Below, in pieces: positions 45,511 to 54,481 of a stretch of DNA of 64,000 nucleotides. The translations under genes were made by a program, and so were the position numbers. The notes beneath the pieces were generated by a model that saw only the letters and a list, made by a program, of their open reading frames with translations, was not told where the DNA came from and did no database searches. Source of the stretch: Planctomycetota bacterium (lineage in GTDB: Bacteria; Planctomycetota; Planctomycetia; Pirellulales; Pirellulaceae); the NCBI GenBank assembly GCA_029259935.1, contig JAJDEH010000382.1:48025-112024 (forward strand), read 5' to 3'. How positions within the stretch are numbered: position 1 is the stretch's first letter; every line of letters begins with the position of its first letter.

Positions 45511-47607
45511 ATGCGATTACGCGGAAGAGTCGGTTGGACGATTGTGCTGTTTTGCCTCGTCGGCTTGGTCACCGCCCAGGACGCGCCCCAAGATTCGCCC
45601 ACCAAGGGCGCGGCCAAGAAGAAGATTAGCGGACTGGGCGTTCGGCAGGCGCGGGTCGAACGGATGATGGAAGATGTCGACCGTAAGTTCACCGAACTCT
45701 CGCAGAAGCTTCAGGAAACTGAACCCGAGCGCGCGAAGCGGTTGATTGAAACGCTGCAGCAAGCCAAGCAATTGCTCATCCAGAAACGAATGGGCGAAAT
45801 CACGGCCAAGTTGAACGACAAGGATTTGGAAACGGCCACCGACGAACAGAAAGATATTTTGGTCGACATCCGCGATCTAATTCAACTTCTGCTCGACGAA
45901 CAAGACAAGGATGTACTCGACGAAATCAAGCGGCTTGAGAAATGGCGCCAGAAGCTGCAGGACATTATCAAGGAAGAAAAACGTCTGCAACGCGAAGCGG
46001 AAAAGGTTGCCAACAAGGACGAGACGCTGGGCGATTTGGATTCACAAATCGCGGCCGTAAAGAAACTGATTCGGAAGCAGACGGACGTCAACAAGGAGAT
46101 GTCCGAAGCTCGCAAGAAGGGCGTGCAAGCCTACCAGCCCGTCGCCGATAGCCAGCATGATGTAAGGAAAGAGACGGAGGAAACCGCCGAAGCCATCGGC
46201 CGTGCTGGCGGCCAGGGCAAGGAAGATTCCAAGGCAGTAGGCGTAGAGGATCCAAAAGGCGAAGGCTCGAAAGAGCCCAAAGAATCCAAAGAGTCGCAGG
46301 GCAAAGAATCCAAAGGCTCGCAAGGTAAAGAATCCAAGGGTTCGCAAGGTAAAGAGTCCAAGGGGTCTGAAGGTTCCAAGGAATCGAAGAGCGGGTCGGA
46401 AGGCTCCAAGGAATCACAGGGATCACAATCACCAAGTGATTCTGAAAGTAAGCCTCAGGAACCGGGCCAGCAGCCGTTGGAAAAAGCCGCCGGCAATCAA
46501 CAAAAGGCGGAACAGAATCTCCAAAAGGGGAAAGGCAAGTCGGCCGAAAAAGACGGCGAGACGGCGCTCGATGATTTGAAGAAGGCGCTGTCCGAACTGG
46601 AAAAAGAGAAACGCCGGATTGCTTCGCTGCCTCCCGAGGCATTCGACGAAATGGCGAAAAAGCAGGACAAGGCGGCTGATAAGACGGCCAGCCTGGAAGA
46701 GGACATGAAGAAGGCCGGTGAGAAGTCGGACGGCGACAGCAAGAGCGGCAGTTCGTCCAGCAAAAGCGGCGGCAAGCAGCCTGGCCAGAAACAGATTCAG
46801 CAAGCTCAAAAGAATATGAAGCAAGCTTCCGGTGATTTGCGTCTGCAAGATCCCGAAGGCGCGGCGCGGCAGCAAAAAGAGGCCACGCGGCAATTGAAGA
46901 AAGCGCTGGAAGAGATCGAAGAACGGTTGGCTCAATTGCGTGAAGAAACGCAAGAGGAAAAGCTCGCCCGCTTGGAAGCGCGTTTCGTGGAAATGCTGGC
47001 CCGTCAGGAAGTCGCCTCCAAGGAGACGAAGGTCTTGAATGAAAAGAAAGAAAGTGGTGGCCGCCTACGCCGCGCCGACCGGTTGGCCATGGCGCAACTG
47101 GCCGTCGAAGAGCAGGAACTGGCCGAAATGGCGCAGCAGGCGTTTGACATCTTGATCGAAGATGGGACCAGTGTCGTCTTTCCCAGTATTGTTGAAGGCC
47201 TGCGCGATGATCTGCTTCGTGTCGGCGAAATGATCGAAGAACAGCAGACCGGCGAATACACCCAGTATTTGCAAAGCGAGGTTGAAACTACCTTGAATGA
47301 ACTGATCGACGCACTCCGAAAGCGTCAAAAGGAAAGCAAGAGTGGCGGTGGAGGCGGTGGCGGAAACTGCGAACCGCCGTTGCTGCCCAATTCCGCGGAA
47401 CTCAAACTGCTTCGCGCGGCCCAAATGCGAGTCAATCGTCGCACCAAGGCATTCGATGAAAATCGAGACGGCGCGACACTTGCCGATTTGATGAAGAAGG
47501 AAGTGAAAGACATTTCGCTTCGTCAATTGGACATCGCCCTCATGACCGAGCAGATCATCGAGCGTTCGCAGAATGTTCCTTTAGGCCCGCCCAAAGAAAA
47601 AGAATAA
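45511..47607 (+). CDS. secreted Lys/Glu/Ser-rich coiled-coil protein
   Basis: 698 residues from ATG 45511, preceded by GGAG at about 10 nt. A signal peptide (VGWTIVLFCLVGLVTAQ) leads into a charged coiled coil, a low-complexity centre with the octapeptide repeat KESKGSQG, more coiled coil (ALEEIEERLAQLREE) and a short Gly run before the C-terminal part. The high Lys/Glu content and repeats are real features of the gene and not a frame error, because start, stop and signal peptide agree. Possibly a structural or spacing protein in the periplasm. No family recognised. It follows the DUF4175-like gene by 213 bp. Confidence 0.8.
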   Translation: MRLRGRVGWTIVLFCLVGLVTAQDAPQDSPTKGAAKKKISGLGVRQARVERMMEDVDRKFTELSQKLQETEPERAKRLIETLQQAKQLLIQKRMGEITAKLNDKDLETATDEQKDILVDIRDLIQLLLDEQDKDVLDEIKRLEKWRQKLQDIIKEEKRLQREAEKVANKDETLGDLDSQIAAVKKLIRKQTDVNKEMSEARKKGVQAYQPVADSQHDVRKETEETAEAIGRAGGQGKEDSKAVGVEDPKGEGSKEPKESKESQGKESKGSQGKESKGSQGKESKGSEGSKESKSGSEGSKESQGSQSPSDSESKPQEPGQQPLEKAAGNQQKAEQNLQKGKGKSAEKDGETALDDLKKALSELEKEKRRIASLPPEAFDEMAKKQDKAADKTASLEEDMKKAGEKSDGDSKSGSSSSKSGGKQPGQKQIQQAQKNMKQASGDLRLQDPEGAARQQKEATRQLKKALEEIEERLAQLREETQEEKLARLEARFVEMLARQEVASKETKVLNEKKESGGRLRRADRLAMAQLAVEEQELAEMAQQAFDILIEDGTSVVFPSIVEGLRDDLLRVGEMIEEQQTGEYTQYLQSEVETTLNELIDALRKRQKESKSGGGGGGGNCEPPLLPNSAELKLLRAAQMRVNRRTKAFDENRDGATLADLMKKEVKDISLRQLDIALMTEQIIERSQNVPLGPPKEKE
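46303..46374 (+). repeat. three 24-bp coding repeats (KESKGSQG)
   Basis: Three tandem units at 46303-46326, 46327-46350 and 46351-46374 encode Lys-Glu-Ser-Lys-Gly-Ser-Gln/Glu-Gly, with a degenerate copy just before. They make the low-complexity linker of the coiled-coil protein and could vary in number between strains. Confidence 0.85.
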
Positions 47608-47658
47608 GATCATAAACAAGCACAGCGAATTATCTCTTCGCGAGAAAGGATCGCCAAA

Positions 47659-48696
47659 ATGGCAACAAAACATATCGCTACGCTAGTTGGATTCATGACC
47701 GTCGCCTTCATTTCTATGCAGGCATTGGCAGGCTCGCCCGAGCAGGCCACGAAGATTATCGATCAGTTCATCGCCTCGGTCGAAAAGAACGAGGCGCTGG
47801 ATGACGAGCAACGTCAGCAGTTGATCAAGAACGTGAAGGAATTCCAGGCCGACGAGGCCGCCCGGTCGTTGGCAATTACCGAAGGGCTGACCGGACTCTA
47901 TCCCGAATTCGGCAAGGCCTTGGGGATGATGGCCGAAGAGGATTTGACGCCCGCTATCACGGCTCTTGGCCAGTTCGTCAAATCAAAGGATCCTTACCTG
48001 GCAACCGAAGCTTCGTTCTACTTGGCACAGGCCTATTCGTTCGCCGAGCGATACGAAGACGCGATTCCCCTCTTACAGGAACTCATTGAGAAGCGCGGCG
48101 ATACAACGGTTCTGACCGGAAACGCCCAATTCCTGCTGGGCGTCTCCCAGGCCAATACGCTCAAGCGACAAGATGCGATTAAAACTTTGACCAGCTTCAT
48201 CGACGAAAATCCCAACGCATCGGAGCGCATGCGGATCGCGGCCTGGAGGCAGGTCGAAGCGATGAAACTGATGGAAGAAGGGACGATGGCGGATGTTTTC
48301 GTGCGCATGGATTTCTCCCGCCGCCGCCTCAATCTTGAGAATTCGGGCAAGGAGACGCAGCAACAACAAGACAAAATCGTCTCCATGCTGGCCCAACTGA
48401 TCAAGCAAGCGGAAGAGCGCGAATGCAACTGCTCAAGCAGCGGCGAAGGCGAGCAGAAAAAGGAAGGGCAAGGCGAAAAAGAAGGTGAAGGAAAAGGAAA
48501 GCAAGGCGGATCCAGCAAGAATCAAAACAAGAAGGTCGTGCGACGATACGACACGGGACCACAAAGCCCGTGGAGCAAGCTTCGCAATCGTCAACGGGAT
48601 CCGGCCTTTAGCGCCATCAAGGAAAAGTATCCCGCCCGCTATCAGAAGCTGATCGAGCAGTACTATGAAAGCTTCAACAGCGAAGGCGGAGAATAG
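47659..48696 (+). CDS. secreted TPR-like protein
   Basis: 345 residues from ATG 47659, with AAAGGA about 9 nt upstream. A signal peptide (VGFMTVAFISMQALA) precedes helical TPR-like repeats (TEASFYLAQAYSFAERYEDAIPLLQEL and similar), a short EGEQKKEGQGEKEGEG-type charged linker near residue 265, and a C-terminal region ending YPARYQKLIEQYYESF. The repeats suggest protein binding. The charged linker echoes the neighbouring coiled-coil protein, so the two may work together. 51 bp separates it from that gene. Confidence 0.82.
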   Translation: MATKHIATLVGFMTVAFISMQALAGSPEQATKIIDQFIASVEKNEALDDEQRQQLIKNVKEFQADEAARSLAITEGLTGLYPEFGKALGMMAEEDLTPAITALGQFVKSKDPYLATEASFYLAQAYSFAERYEDAIPLLQELIEKRGDTTVLTGNAQFLLGVSQANTLKRQDAIKTLTSFIDENPNASERMRIAAWRQVEAMKLMEEGTMADVFVRMDFSRRRLNLENSGKETQQQQDKIVSMLAQLIKQAEERECNCSSSGEGEQKKEGQGEKEGEGKGKQGGSSKNQNKKVVRRYDTGPQSPWSKLRNRQRDPAFSAIKEKYPARYQKLIEQYYESFNSEGGE

Positions 48697-48712
48697 GTCC
48701 GTTCGATTCTAA

Positions 48713-49933
48713 ATGGCGTTTTTGCTTATGGCCCGTTACTTTACCCGCGCGCTGGCATTGCTGGCTTCGGCATTACTCATCTCGGCGACGCGTGCTGATC
48801 AATTGACTTTGGTCAACGGCAAGTCGATCAAGGCGGAAATCGCCAGTATCAGCGAAGACGGCTTGCTTGTTGGCACGGGAATCGAAGGTCCACTTGAACT
48901 GCACGACTTGCGCCGAATTCGCCGCGGGGCCAAGGCCACGGAGGGTTCAACTCTCCCTATTGCCGTGGAATTGGCGGGCGGCGGACGCTTAAATTCCAGC
49001 GGTGTTACGTTGGCGAATGAATCCTGCGAGGTGATCGGCGCTTCCGCGAAGCCAATCAAGTTGTCCATTGACGATTTGCGCGCGGTGCGTTTTCACGCGG
49101 ACACGGAAGAGCCGACGTTTGAAAAAGCGATTCAGGAACCATCCGCTAAACTCGACCGGATCTTTGTCCGCGATGATGATCAAATACGAATGTTCCAAGG
49201 GCTGCTTTTTGAACTGAGCAACGAGCAAGTCGAGTTTGCCTGGAAAGGACGGGAACGAGCCATCCCGCGTAAGTCGTTGTTCGGCATTGTCTTCGCTTCC
49301 GTTGGCGGCGACGACGCGCCCACTTCCGTGACGACGTTGAAAAACGGTTCACGGTTGCCGGGAAACGTCATTTCGCTGCGGGAGGGCATGCTTCGTCATG
49401 AACTGTTGAACGGGACCGCCATCGAGTTGCCCTGGGACTCGGTGGCAACGATGGAAATACGGTCGAACAAGTTGACGTTCCTATCGGATCTAGAACCCGT
49501 CGACTTCGAGCAGCGCCCGATTGTCACTCTGCCGCAAGAGTGGGGCCGCGACAAGAACGTCATGGGCAAAGCATTAAAATTGCATGATCCCCTGACAGGC
49601 ACGGAAAGAACTTTTAGCAAGGGTTTGGGCACTCACTCGTACACTCGTCTCGCGTTTGCCGTCGGCGGTGCCTATCAGAAGTTTACCGCCACCATCGGAA
49701 TCGACGCCGGGACCGAACGCCGCGGAGATTGCATCTTTCGCGTGATGGGTGACGACCGCGAGTTATTCACGCAACGTGTCACGGGGGCCGACGCCCCGCG
49801 CGATGTGGAGTTTTCGGTTGTCGGTGTCCAGAAACTGACGCTTATCGTCGAGCCAGGCGAAGATCTTGATTTGGCCGATCGTGCAAATTGGTGCGATGCT
49901 CGGTTGATTCGAGAAAAGAAAAGATCCAACTAG
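48713..49933 (+). CDS. NPCBM-domain secreted protein
   Basis: 406 residues. Signal peptide (ALALLASALLISATRA), then two 'GxxLxGxxxxxxxDxLxx' type beta units (NGKSIKAEIASISEDGLLV; KNGSRLPGNVISLREG), and a C-terminal NPCBM domain: FSKGLGTHSYTRLAFAVGGAYQKFTATIGID. NPCBM domains bind carbohydrate in secreted glycosidases and planctomycete proteins. No catalytic domain, so probably a binding protein at the cell surface. An ATG at 48728 is an alternative start. It is the last gene of the MoxR run; a 193-bp gap follows. Confidence 0.9.
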   Translation: MAFLLMARYFTRALALLASALLISATRADQLTLVNGKSIKAEIASISEDGLLVGTGIEGPLELHDLRRIRRGAKATEGSTLPIAVELAGGGRLNSSGVTLANESCEVIGASAKPIKLSIDDLRAVRFHADTEEPTFEKAIQEPSAKLDRIFVRDDDQIRMFQGLLFELSNEQVEFAWKGRERAIPRKSLFGIVFASVGGDDAPTSVTTLKNGSRLPGNVISLREGMLRHELLNGTAIELPWDSVATMEIRSNKLTFLSDLEPVDFEQRPIVTLPQEWGRDKNVMGKALKLHDPLTGTERTFSKGLGTHSYTRLAFAVGGAYQKFTATIGIDAGTERRGDCIFRVMGDDRELFTQRVTGADAPRDVEFSVVGVQKLTLIVEPGEDLDLADRANWCDARLIREKKRSN

Positions 49934-50013
49934 TGCTTTTTCAAAGCTTGCCGCCGGGCGTCTGCTCACGGTTTCGCCACGAGAATCGGACGCCATCAGC
50001 GCTCCGGCCGATT

Positions 50014-50034
50014 TAGCCAACAGTTTTTTGGCTA
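50014..50034. promoter_or_regulatory. 7-bp inverted repeat upstream of the protease trio
   Basis: TAGCCAA (50014-50020), 7-nt loop, TTGGCTA (50028-50034), with TATGAT overlapping its right arm at 50033-50038, 89 nt before the first protease gene. Could be an operator over a promoter, or a weak hairpin. It has no U tract, so it is not a good terminator. Confidence 0.3.
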
Positions 50035-50126
50035 TGATGAAGTACCAAGCTCTTCGAAAGTTGTTTTTAAAGGGCACCGCCTCACGTTGTTAAATCTAGT
50101 TACGCCTCTGTTCATGGGCTGATCAC

Positions 50127-51956
50127 ATGTCATATTCGCGATGGATTGAGACCTTTTTAATTCTGTGCGCCTTCCCGCTTCATCTCGCCTGGGGAGACCC
50201 AAGCGAGAGTGCGAAGGAAACCGTGACCGCGGAGCAGATGAAGCTTGTCAGGGCGGCCGAGGCGCGAAGGGTCGGGGCAATCGACCGAGTCTACGGAGCC
50301 GTCGTCGCGGTTTACGGCGAAAACCGCCAGGGCGGCGGTTCGGCGGTGATCTACGACCCGAGCGGATTCGCCTTGACCAACCATCATGTGGTTGCTGGGG
50401 CTGGAAAATCTGGATGGGGAGGTTTGGCGGATGGAAAGCTATACCGCTGGACGCTTGTGGGAACCGATCCCGGCGGGGACGTGGCGATCATCAAGCTAAC
50501 TGGCAAGGACCGGTTTCCGGCCGCGCCACTGGGGAACTCCGACCTGGTGCGTGTCGGCGATTGGGCCATGGCGATGGGCAATCCGTTCCTGCTGGCCGAA
50601 GACCAAAATCCGACCGCCACGCTGGGCATCGTCAGCGGGATCAAACGATACCAACCGGGTGCCGGGCTTAACACCTTGGTCTATGGAAACTGCATTCAAA
50701 TCGACAGCTCCATCAACCCGGGCAACTCAGGCGGCCCGCTGTTTAATATTCAGGGCGAGGTCATTGGCATCAACGGCCGTGGCAGCTTTAAGGAGCGTGG
50801 CCGCGTCAATGTCGGTTTGGGTTATGCAATTTCAAGCAATCAAATCAAGAATTTTTTACCCGAATTGCTGGCCACGAAAATCGCTCAACATGGCACGTTG
50901 GACGCCGTGTTCGACGACCGCGAGGGAAAGGTGGTTTGCGAAACGATCAATCTGGATGCCCCCGTCGCCGATCTCGGGTTGGATCTGGGCGATGAGCTGC
51001 TTGAGTTTGAAGGCGTCAAGATCGACAACGCCAATCAGTTCACGAATATTATCAGCACCTTGCCCGCGGAATGGCCGGCCCATCTGGTGTTTCGCCATAA
51101 GGGTGAAGAAAAAGACCTTTGGGTGCGTCTGTACTCGTTGCCTTATAAGACACAAAAGCCGCAGCCCCAGAAAGGCGGTGGCGACAAGGGCAAACGGCCC
51201 GGTCCGAAGATTCCGATCGTCGATCCCGGTACCATACGCGACGAAAAGCTAAACGAAGAATACGCCCGCCATGTCGTCGCGCAGTGGAAGAGCGAATTCG
51301 GCGACCTAGCACAGCTCGATGCGTCGGTAGCCGGGTTCAGCATCACCGATAACGTCCTGCGGGAAGATACGTCGATCGGTGTGCAGCAAGTGCTGCTGGC
51401 ACGGGATGGCCGTTTTCGCGTCGTGATCAATCAAGATGGCGGTGCGAGCCGTTATGGGTTTGACGGTGAGAGCTACTGGGCCGCCGAGTTTGGCAAGGCC
51501 CCCGCCTCGCTGCCAACTTCCAAAGCGCTCTTGAACCCTTACATCTCGCAACTCGCAACTTTCGCGGTTCTGTTCGACGAAAAGCCGCTCGAGCGCTTTG
51601 GCACTGTTTCGATCGACGGCAGCGACAAGGCGCAGCGCCTAGCGGCCTACCGTCTTAAAACGTTGGACGAAATGGGGGATTGGTTTTACATTTGGCTAAG
51701 TGTAGTCGACCGGCAAAGCCACACGTCGATCCGGCTGCTCAAATCTGGACCCGATCTGGACGGGGACGGTCGCAGCGGGGCAGTCACTTATTCCGACTGG
51801 CGAGTCGTCGAAGGACTCCGTTTTCCCTACCGGCGTCAAATGGTTCGCGAGTTGTCCGAACAACCACAAATCCGATTTGAAACGACCAATTGCGAAGCAG
51901 TAGGTGAGATTTCCGAGGATGAGTTTCGGATGCCGCAAGCGGGAGGTGACGAGTGA
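50127..51956 (+). CDS. secreted S1C (HtrA/DegP-like) protease with PDZ and extra C-terminal domain
   Basis: 609 residues. Signal peptide to about residue 23. The chymotrypsin-fold triad is complete: NHHVV gives His87, GGDVAII gives Asp118, and NPGNSGGPL gives Ser201. A PDZ-like region follows (about 255-345), then a Lys/Pro linker and a C-terminal domain of about 250 residues (VVEGLRFPYRRQM) that resembles LolA/LolB-like lipid-binding folds; HtrA proteins usually end after one or two PDZ domains. It is probably periplasmic and active in protein quality control. The stop overlaps the next gene by 4 bp (GTGA), so it is coupled to a paralogue with no triad. Confidence 0.92.
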   Translation: MSYSRWIETFLILCAFPLHLAWGDPSESAKETVTAEQMKLVRAAEARRVGAIDRVYGAVVAVYGENRQGGGSAVIYDPSGFALTNHHVVAGAGKSGWGGLADGKLYRWTLVGTDPGGDVAIIKLTGKDRFPAAPLGNSDLVRVGDWAMAMGNPFLLAEDQNPTATLGIVSGIKRYQPGAGLNTLVYGNCIQIDSSINPGNSGGPLFNIQGEVIGINGRGSFKERGRVNVGLGYAISSNQIKNFLPELLATKIAQHGTLDAVFDDREGKVVCETINLDAPVADLGLDLGDELLEFEGVKIDNANQFTNIISTLPAEWPAHLVFRHKGEEKDLWVRLYSLPYKTQKPQPQKGGGDKGKRPGPKIPIVDPGTIRDEKLNEEYARHVVAQWKSEFGDLAQLDASVAGFSITDNVLREDTSIGVQQVLLARDGRFRVVINQDGGASRYGFDGESYWAAEFGKAPASLPTSKALLNPYISQLATFAVLFDEKPLERFGTVSIDGSDKAQRLAAYRLKTLDEMGDWFYIWLSVVDRQSHTSIRLLKSGPDLDGDGRSGAVTYSDWRVVEGLRFPYRRQMVRELSEQPQIRFETTNCEAVGEISEDEFRMPQAGGDE

Positions 51957-52978
51957 ACCACTTAACGTTTCGTAACTTGCGACAGACGTTGCTGGGCGGC
52001 GCGGCCTTGCTGATCTTATCCGCCGCAACCGCGACGTTCGCCGCCGAACCGGCGGTCGCTGGACCGTTCGCGGACGCCGTCGAATATGCACAGCGCCGGA
52101 CGGTGAAGGTTTACGGCGCGTCGATTGGACGTGTATCGGGATACGCCAGCGGCATCCTCATTTCGGACGACGGACAGATTGTCACCACACAGGGCGTTCA
52201 TCTCGCCGCCCAACGGATTCGTGTGACCCTGCATGATGGAAGTACGCACGAAGCCAAAGTCCTCAAGAGGAACGAACGGCTTCAGCTTGCACTGATCCAG
52301 ATCGAAGCGCCGACGCCGGACCATTACACGCTTTCAAAAACACCCGCCTTCCATCAGGGCGATTGGGTGGTGGCCGTTAGTAACGCGTTCAAGGTTGCGG
52401 ACGGGTCCGAGCCGTTGTCAGTCAATCTGGGCGTCGTGTCGCTTAGAACGAAACTCGATGTGCGCCGGGGCGTCCAAGACTTCGACTATGACGGCGACGT
52501 GTTGCTGATCGATGCGATCACCAGCAATCCCGGCGCGGCAGGCGGAGCCATCGTTACGTACGACCAGCAGTTGGCCGGCATGATCGGCAAGGTACTGGAA
52601 AGCAAGAGTACCAATACTCGGCTCAACTACGCCGTCCCCGCTGATTTGATCGCGCGGTTCGTGGCGGGAGAAGTGCCCAACAGCACACCGTCAGCCGACA
52701 AACGGGGGAAAGCCACGCTCGGAATCAGACTGTTCCTGCTCGGCGGTCGCAAAGGCCCGGCCTACGTCGATCGCGTCGTGCGGGGAAGTCCAGCCGACCA
52801 AGCCAAGCTGCGAGCGGACGACTTGGTCGTATCCGTTGACGGAAAGGCTGTTCGCAACGTGAGTGAGTATGGCGAACTATTGAAATCGCTTACACCCGGC
52901 GACGAGATCACCCTCGTCATCAAACGCGGAAATCGCCTGCTGCCGATTCAGATCACGCCCGCGGCGGAAAAGGAATAA
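51953..52978 (+). CDS. S1C-fold protease homologue lacking the catalytic triad, with PDZ
   Basis: 341 residues from GTG 51953, with GGGAGG just upstream. The fold matches the neighbour, but eye alignment puts Gly81 at the catalytic His, Gln111 at Asp and Ala196 at Ser (SNPGAAGGAI against NPGNSGGPL). A C-terminal PDZ domain (VVRGSPADQAKLRADDLVVSVDG) is intact. It should not cleave peptide bonds. The likely job is binding and regulating substrate or the active protease encoded just before it. Start overlaps the preceding stop by 4 bp. Signal peptide present (LLGGAALLILSAATATFA). Confidence 0.85.
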   Translation: MNHLTFRNLRQTLLGGAALLILSAATATFAAEPAVAGPFADAVEYAQRRTVKVYGASIGRVSGYASGILISDDGQIVTTQGVHLAAQRIRVTLHDGSTHEAKVLKRNERLQLALIQIEAPTPDHYTLSKTPAFHQGDWVVAVSNAFKVADGSEPLSVNLGVVSLRTKLDVRRGVQDFDYDGDVLLIDAITSNPGAAGGAIVTYDQQLAGMIGKVLESKSTNTRLNYAVPADLIARFVAGEVPNSTPSADKRGKATLGIRLFLLGGRKGPAYVDRVVRGSPADQAKLRADDLVVSVDGKAVRNVSEYGELLKSLTPGDEITLVIKRGNRLLPIQITPAAEKE

Positions 52979-52985
52979 CAACATC

Positions 52986-54071
52986 ATGACGTCCCGCACG
53001 ATGGTATCCCGCACGATGATTCTGTTGGCGCTTGGAATGCTGAGTCACATCGCGGTCGGACAAGCCGCCGAACCGCAACCGGTTTCAGCAGATGAACTGG
53101 TAAAGGGAGATTTGCTGGCGGCCAAGGCCTTTCGAGTCGCGGCGGCGAGCATCAGGCCATCGCTGGTCTATATCGAATCGATCGGTGGCGTGCCGGCCAA
53201 CAAGGGAGAAATCGGCGGCATCCGCCGTGCCGGCGATGGTCCGACGACGGGTGTGGTTATTTCCGCGGACGGGTACATCGTTACCAGTACATTTAACTTC
53301 ATTCGAAAGCCGCCGATCATCACGGCTTACTTTCACGACGGGCGGCAACGGGTTGCAAAGCTGGTCGGCCGCGACGTGGGCCGCAGGATCTGTCTGCTGA
53401 AAGTCGAAGATGTGGAGGATCTGCCCGTTCCGGAATTTGTTCCGCGTGCCGAATTGAAAGTTGGGCAGTGGGCGATTTCGATCGGTGTCGGTTACGGCGA
53501 CAAAACGCCCGCCATTTCCGCCGGGATTATTAGTGCCAAGAGTCGTATTAACGGACGGGCAGTCCAAACGGATGCCAACACCAGCCCGGCGAATTACGGC
53601 GGTCCGCTGATCGATATTGAGGGGCGGGTGATTGGCATCTGCGTTCCGCTTAGCCCTCAATCAACCAAGCAGGGTTCTGGCGTCGAATGGTACGATTCGG
53701 GAATCGGTTTTGCCGTTCCATTGCATGGCGAGGATACCTTGCTCGCGGCGTTAAAGTCCGGCAAGACCATCCGTCCCGGTTACCTCGGCATCGCCATCAA
53801 GCAAGATCATAAAGGGCCTGGTGTGGCGATTTCAAAGATTCTGACGGGCCAGCCAGCGGCCAAAGCCGGTTTGAAGGCGAATGACATCGTGCTGACCATC
53901 GACGAGAAAGAGGTCAACGATCCGGCCGGATTGAAATTCGCGATTGGCGGGCGGATGGCGGGGGAGACCGTCAAGTTAACGGTCAAACGGGGCGACGAAA
54001 ACAAAGAATTTGAAGTGAAACTGGCGGCCGCGCCCGCTCAACCCGCCGCAACTCCAAAACCCAAACGATAG
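52986..54071 (+). CDS. second S1C-fold pseudoprotease with PDZ
   Basis: 361 residues. A signal peptide (MILLALGMLSHIAVGQA) precedes a serine-protease-like fold in which all three triad positions are changed by eye alignment: His to Phe103 (VTSTFNF), Asp to Arg134 (GRRICLL), Ser to Tyr204 (ANYGGPL). The GGPL backbone around the oxyanion loop remains. A C-terminal PDZ domain (KILTGQPAAKAGLKANDIVLTIDE) is complete. It follows the first pseudoprotease by 7 bp and is therefore in the same operon. A distinct substitution set from its neighbour argues for separate loss after duplication. Function likely binding or allostery. Confidence 0.85.
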   Translation: MTSRTMVSRTMILLALGMLSHIAVGQAAEPQPVSADELVKGDLLAAKAFRVAAASIRPSLVYIESIGGVPANKGEIGGIRRAGDGPTTGVVISADGYIVTSTFNFIRKPPIITAYFHDGRQRVAKLVGRDVGRRICLLKVEDVEDLPVPEFVPRAELKVGQWAISIGVGYGDKTPAISAGIISAKSRINGRAVQTDANTSPANYGGPLIDIEGRVIGICVPLSPQSTKQGSGVEWYDSGIGFAVPLHGEDTLLAALKSGKTIRPGYLGIAIKQDHKGPGVAISKILTGQPAAKAGLKANDIVLTIDEKEVNDPAGLKFAIGGRMAGETVKLTVKRGDENKEFEVKLAAAPAQPAATPKPKR

Positions 54072-54139
54072 CCTACTCGTGGTCGTGGTTCGCTCCATGA
54101 ATCCGACGCCATGAGCGCGTAACGATCAGCCCAAACACC

Positions 54140-54469
54140 ATGACCGACACTTCACGACGCCAGAAGATCGAAGCGATGCTGGCGGACGAACCTGACGACC
54201 AGTTCCTGCGTTACAGTCTAGCGCTGGAACTCGAAAAGGAAGGCGAACACGATCGCAGTCTCGAGGGACTTCGACAGTTGAGCGCCGACGATCCGCCGCA
54301 TGTGCCCTCGTTCTTCATGGCCGGACAACAGCTTGCCAAATTGGCCCGCTACGCCGAAGCAATTACGATCCTAGAAAGCGGCGTTCAAGCCGCTCGCCGA
54401 CAAGGCGACGATCACGCGGTCGCCGAGATGACCGAATTCTTGTTGAACGTAAAAACTCTATCCAGTTAA
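54140..54469 (+). CDS. small TPR protein (109 aa)
   Basis: 109 residues without signal peptide. It reads as two or three tetratricopeptide repeats (FLRYSLALELEKEGEHDRSLEGLRQL; FFMAGQQLAKLARYAEAITILESG). Small free TPR proteins of this type act as adaptors. It lies 68 bp after the second pseudoprotease on the same strand and ends 12 bp from the stop of the convergent S9 peptidase gene. Plain role unknown. Confidence 0.75.
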   Translation: MTDTSRRQKIEAMLADEPDDQFLRYSLALELEKEGEHDRSLEGLRQLSADDPPHVPSFFMAGQQLAKLARYAEAITILESGVQAARRQGDDHAVAEMTEFLLNVKTLSS

Positions 54470-54481
54470 CGGCGACACAGA

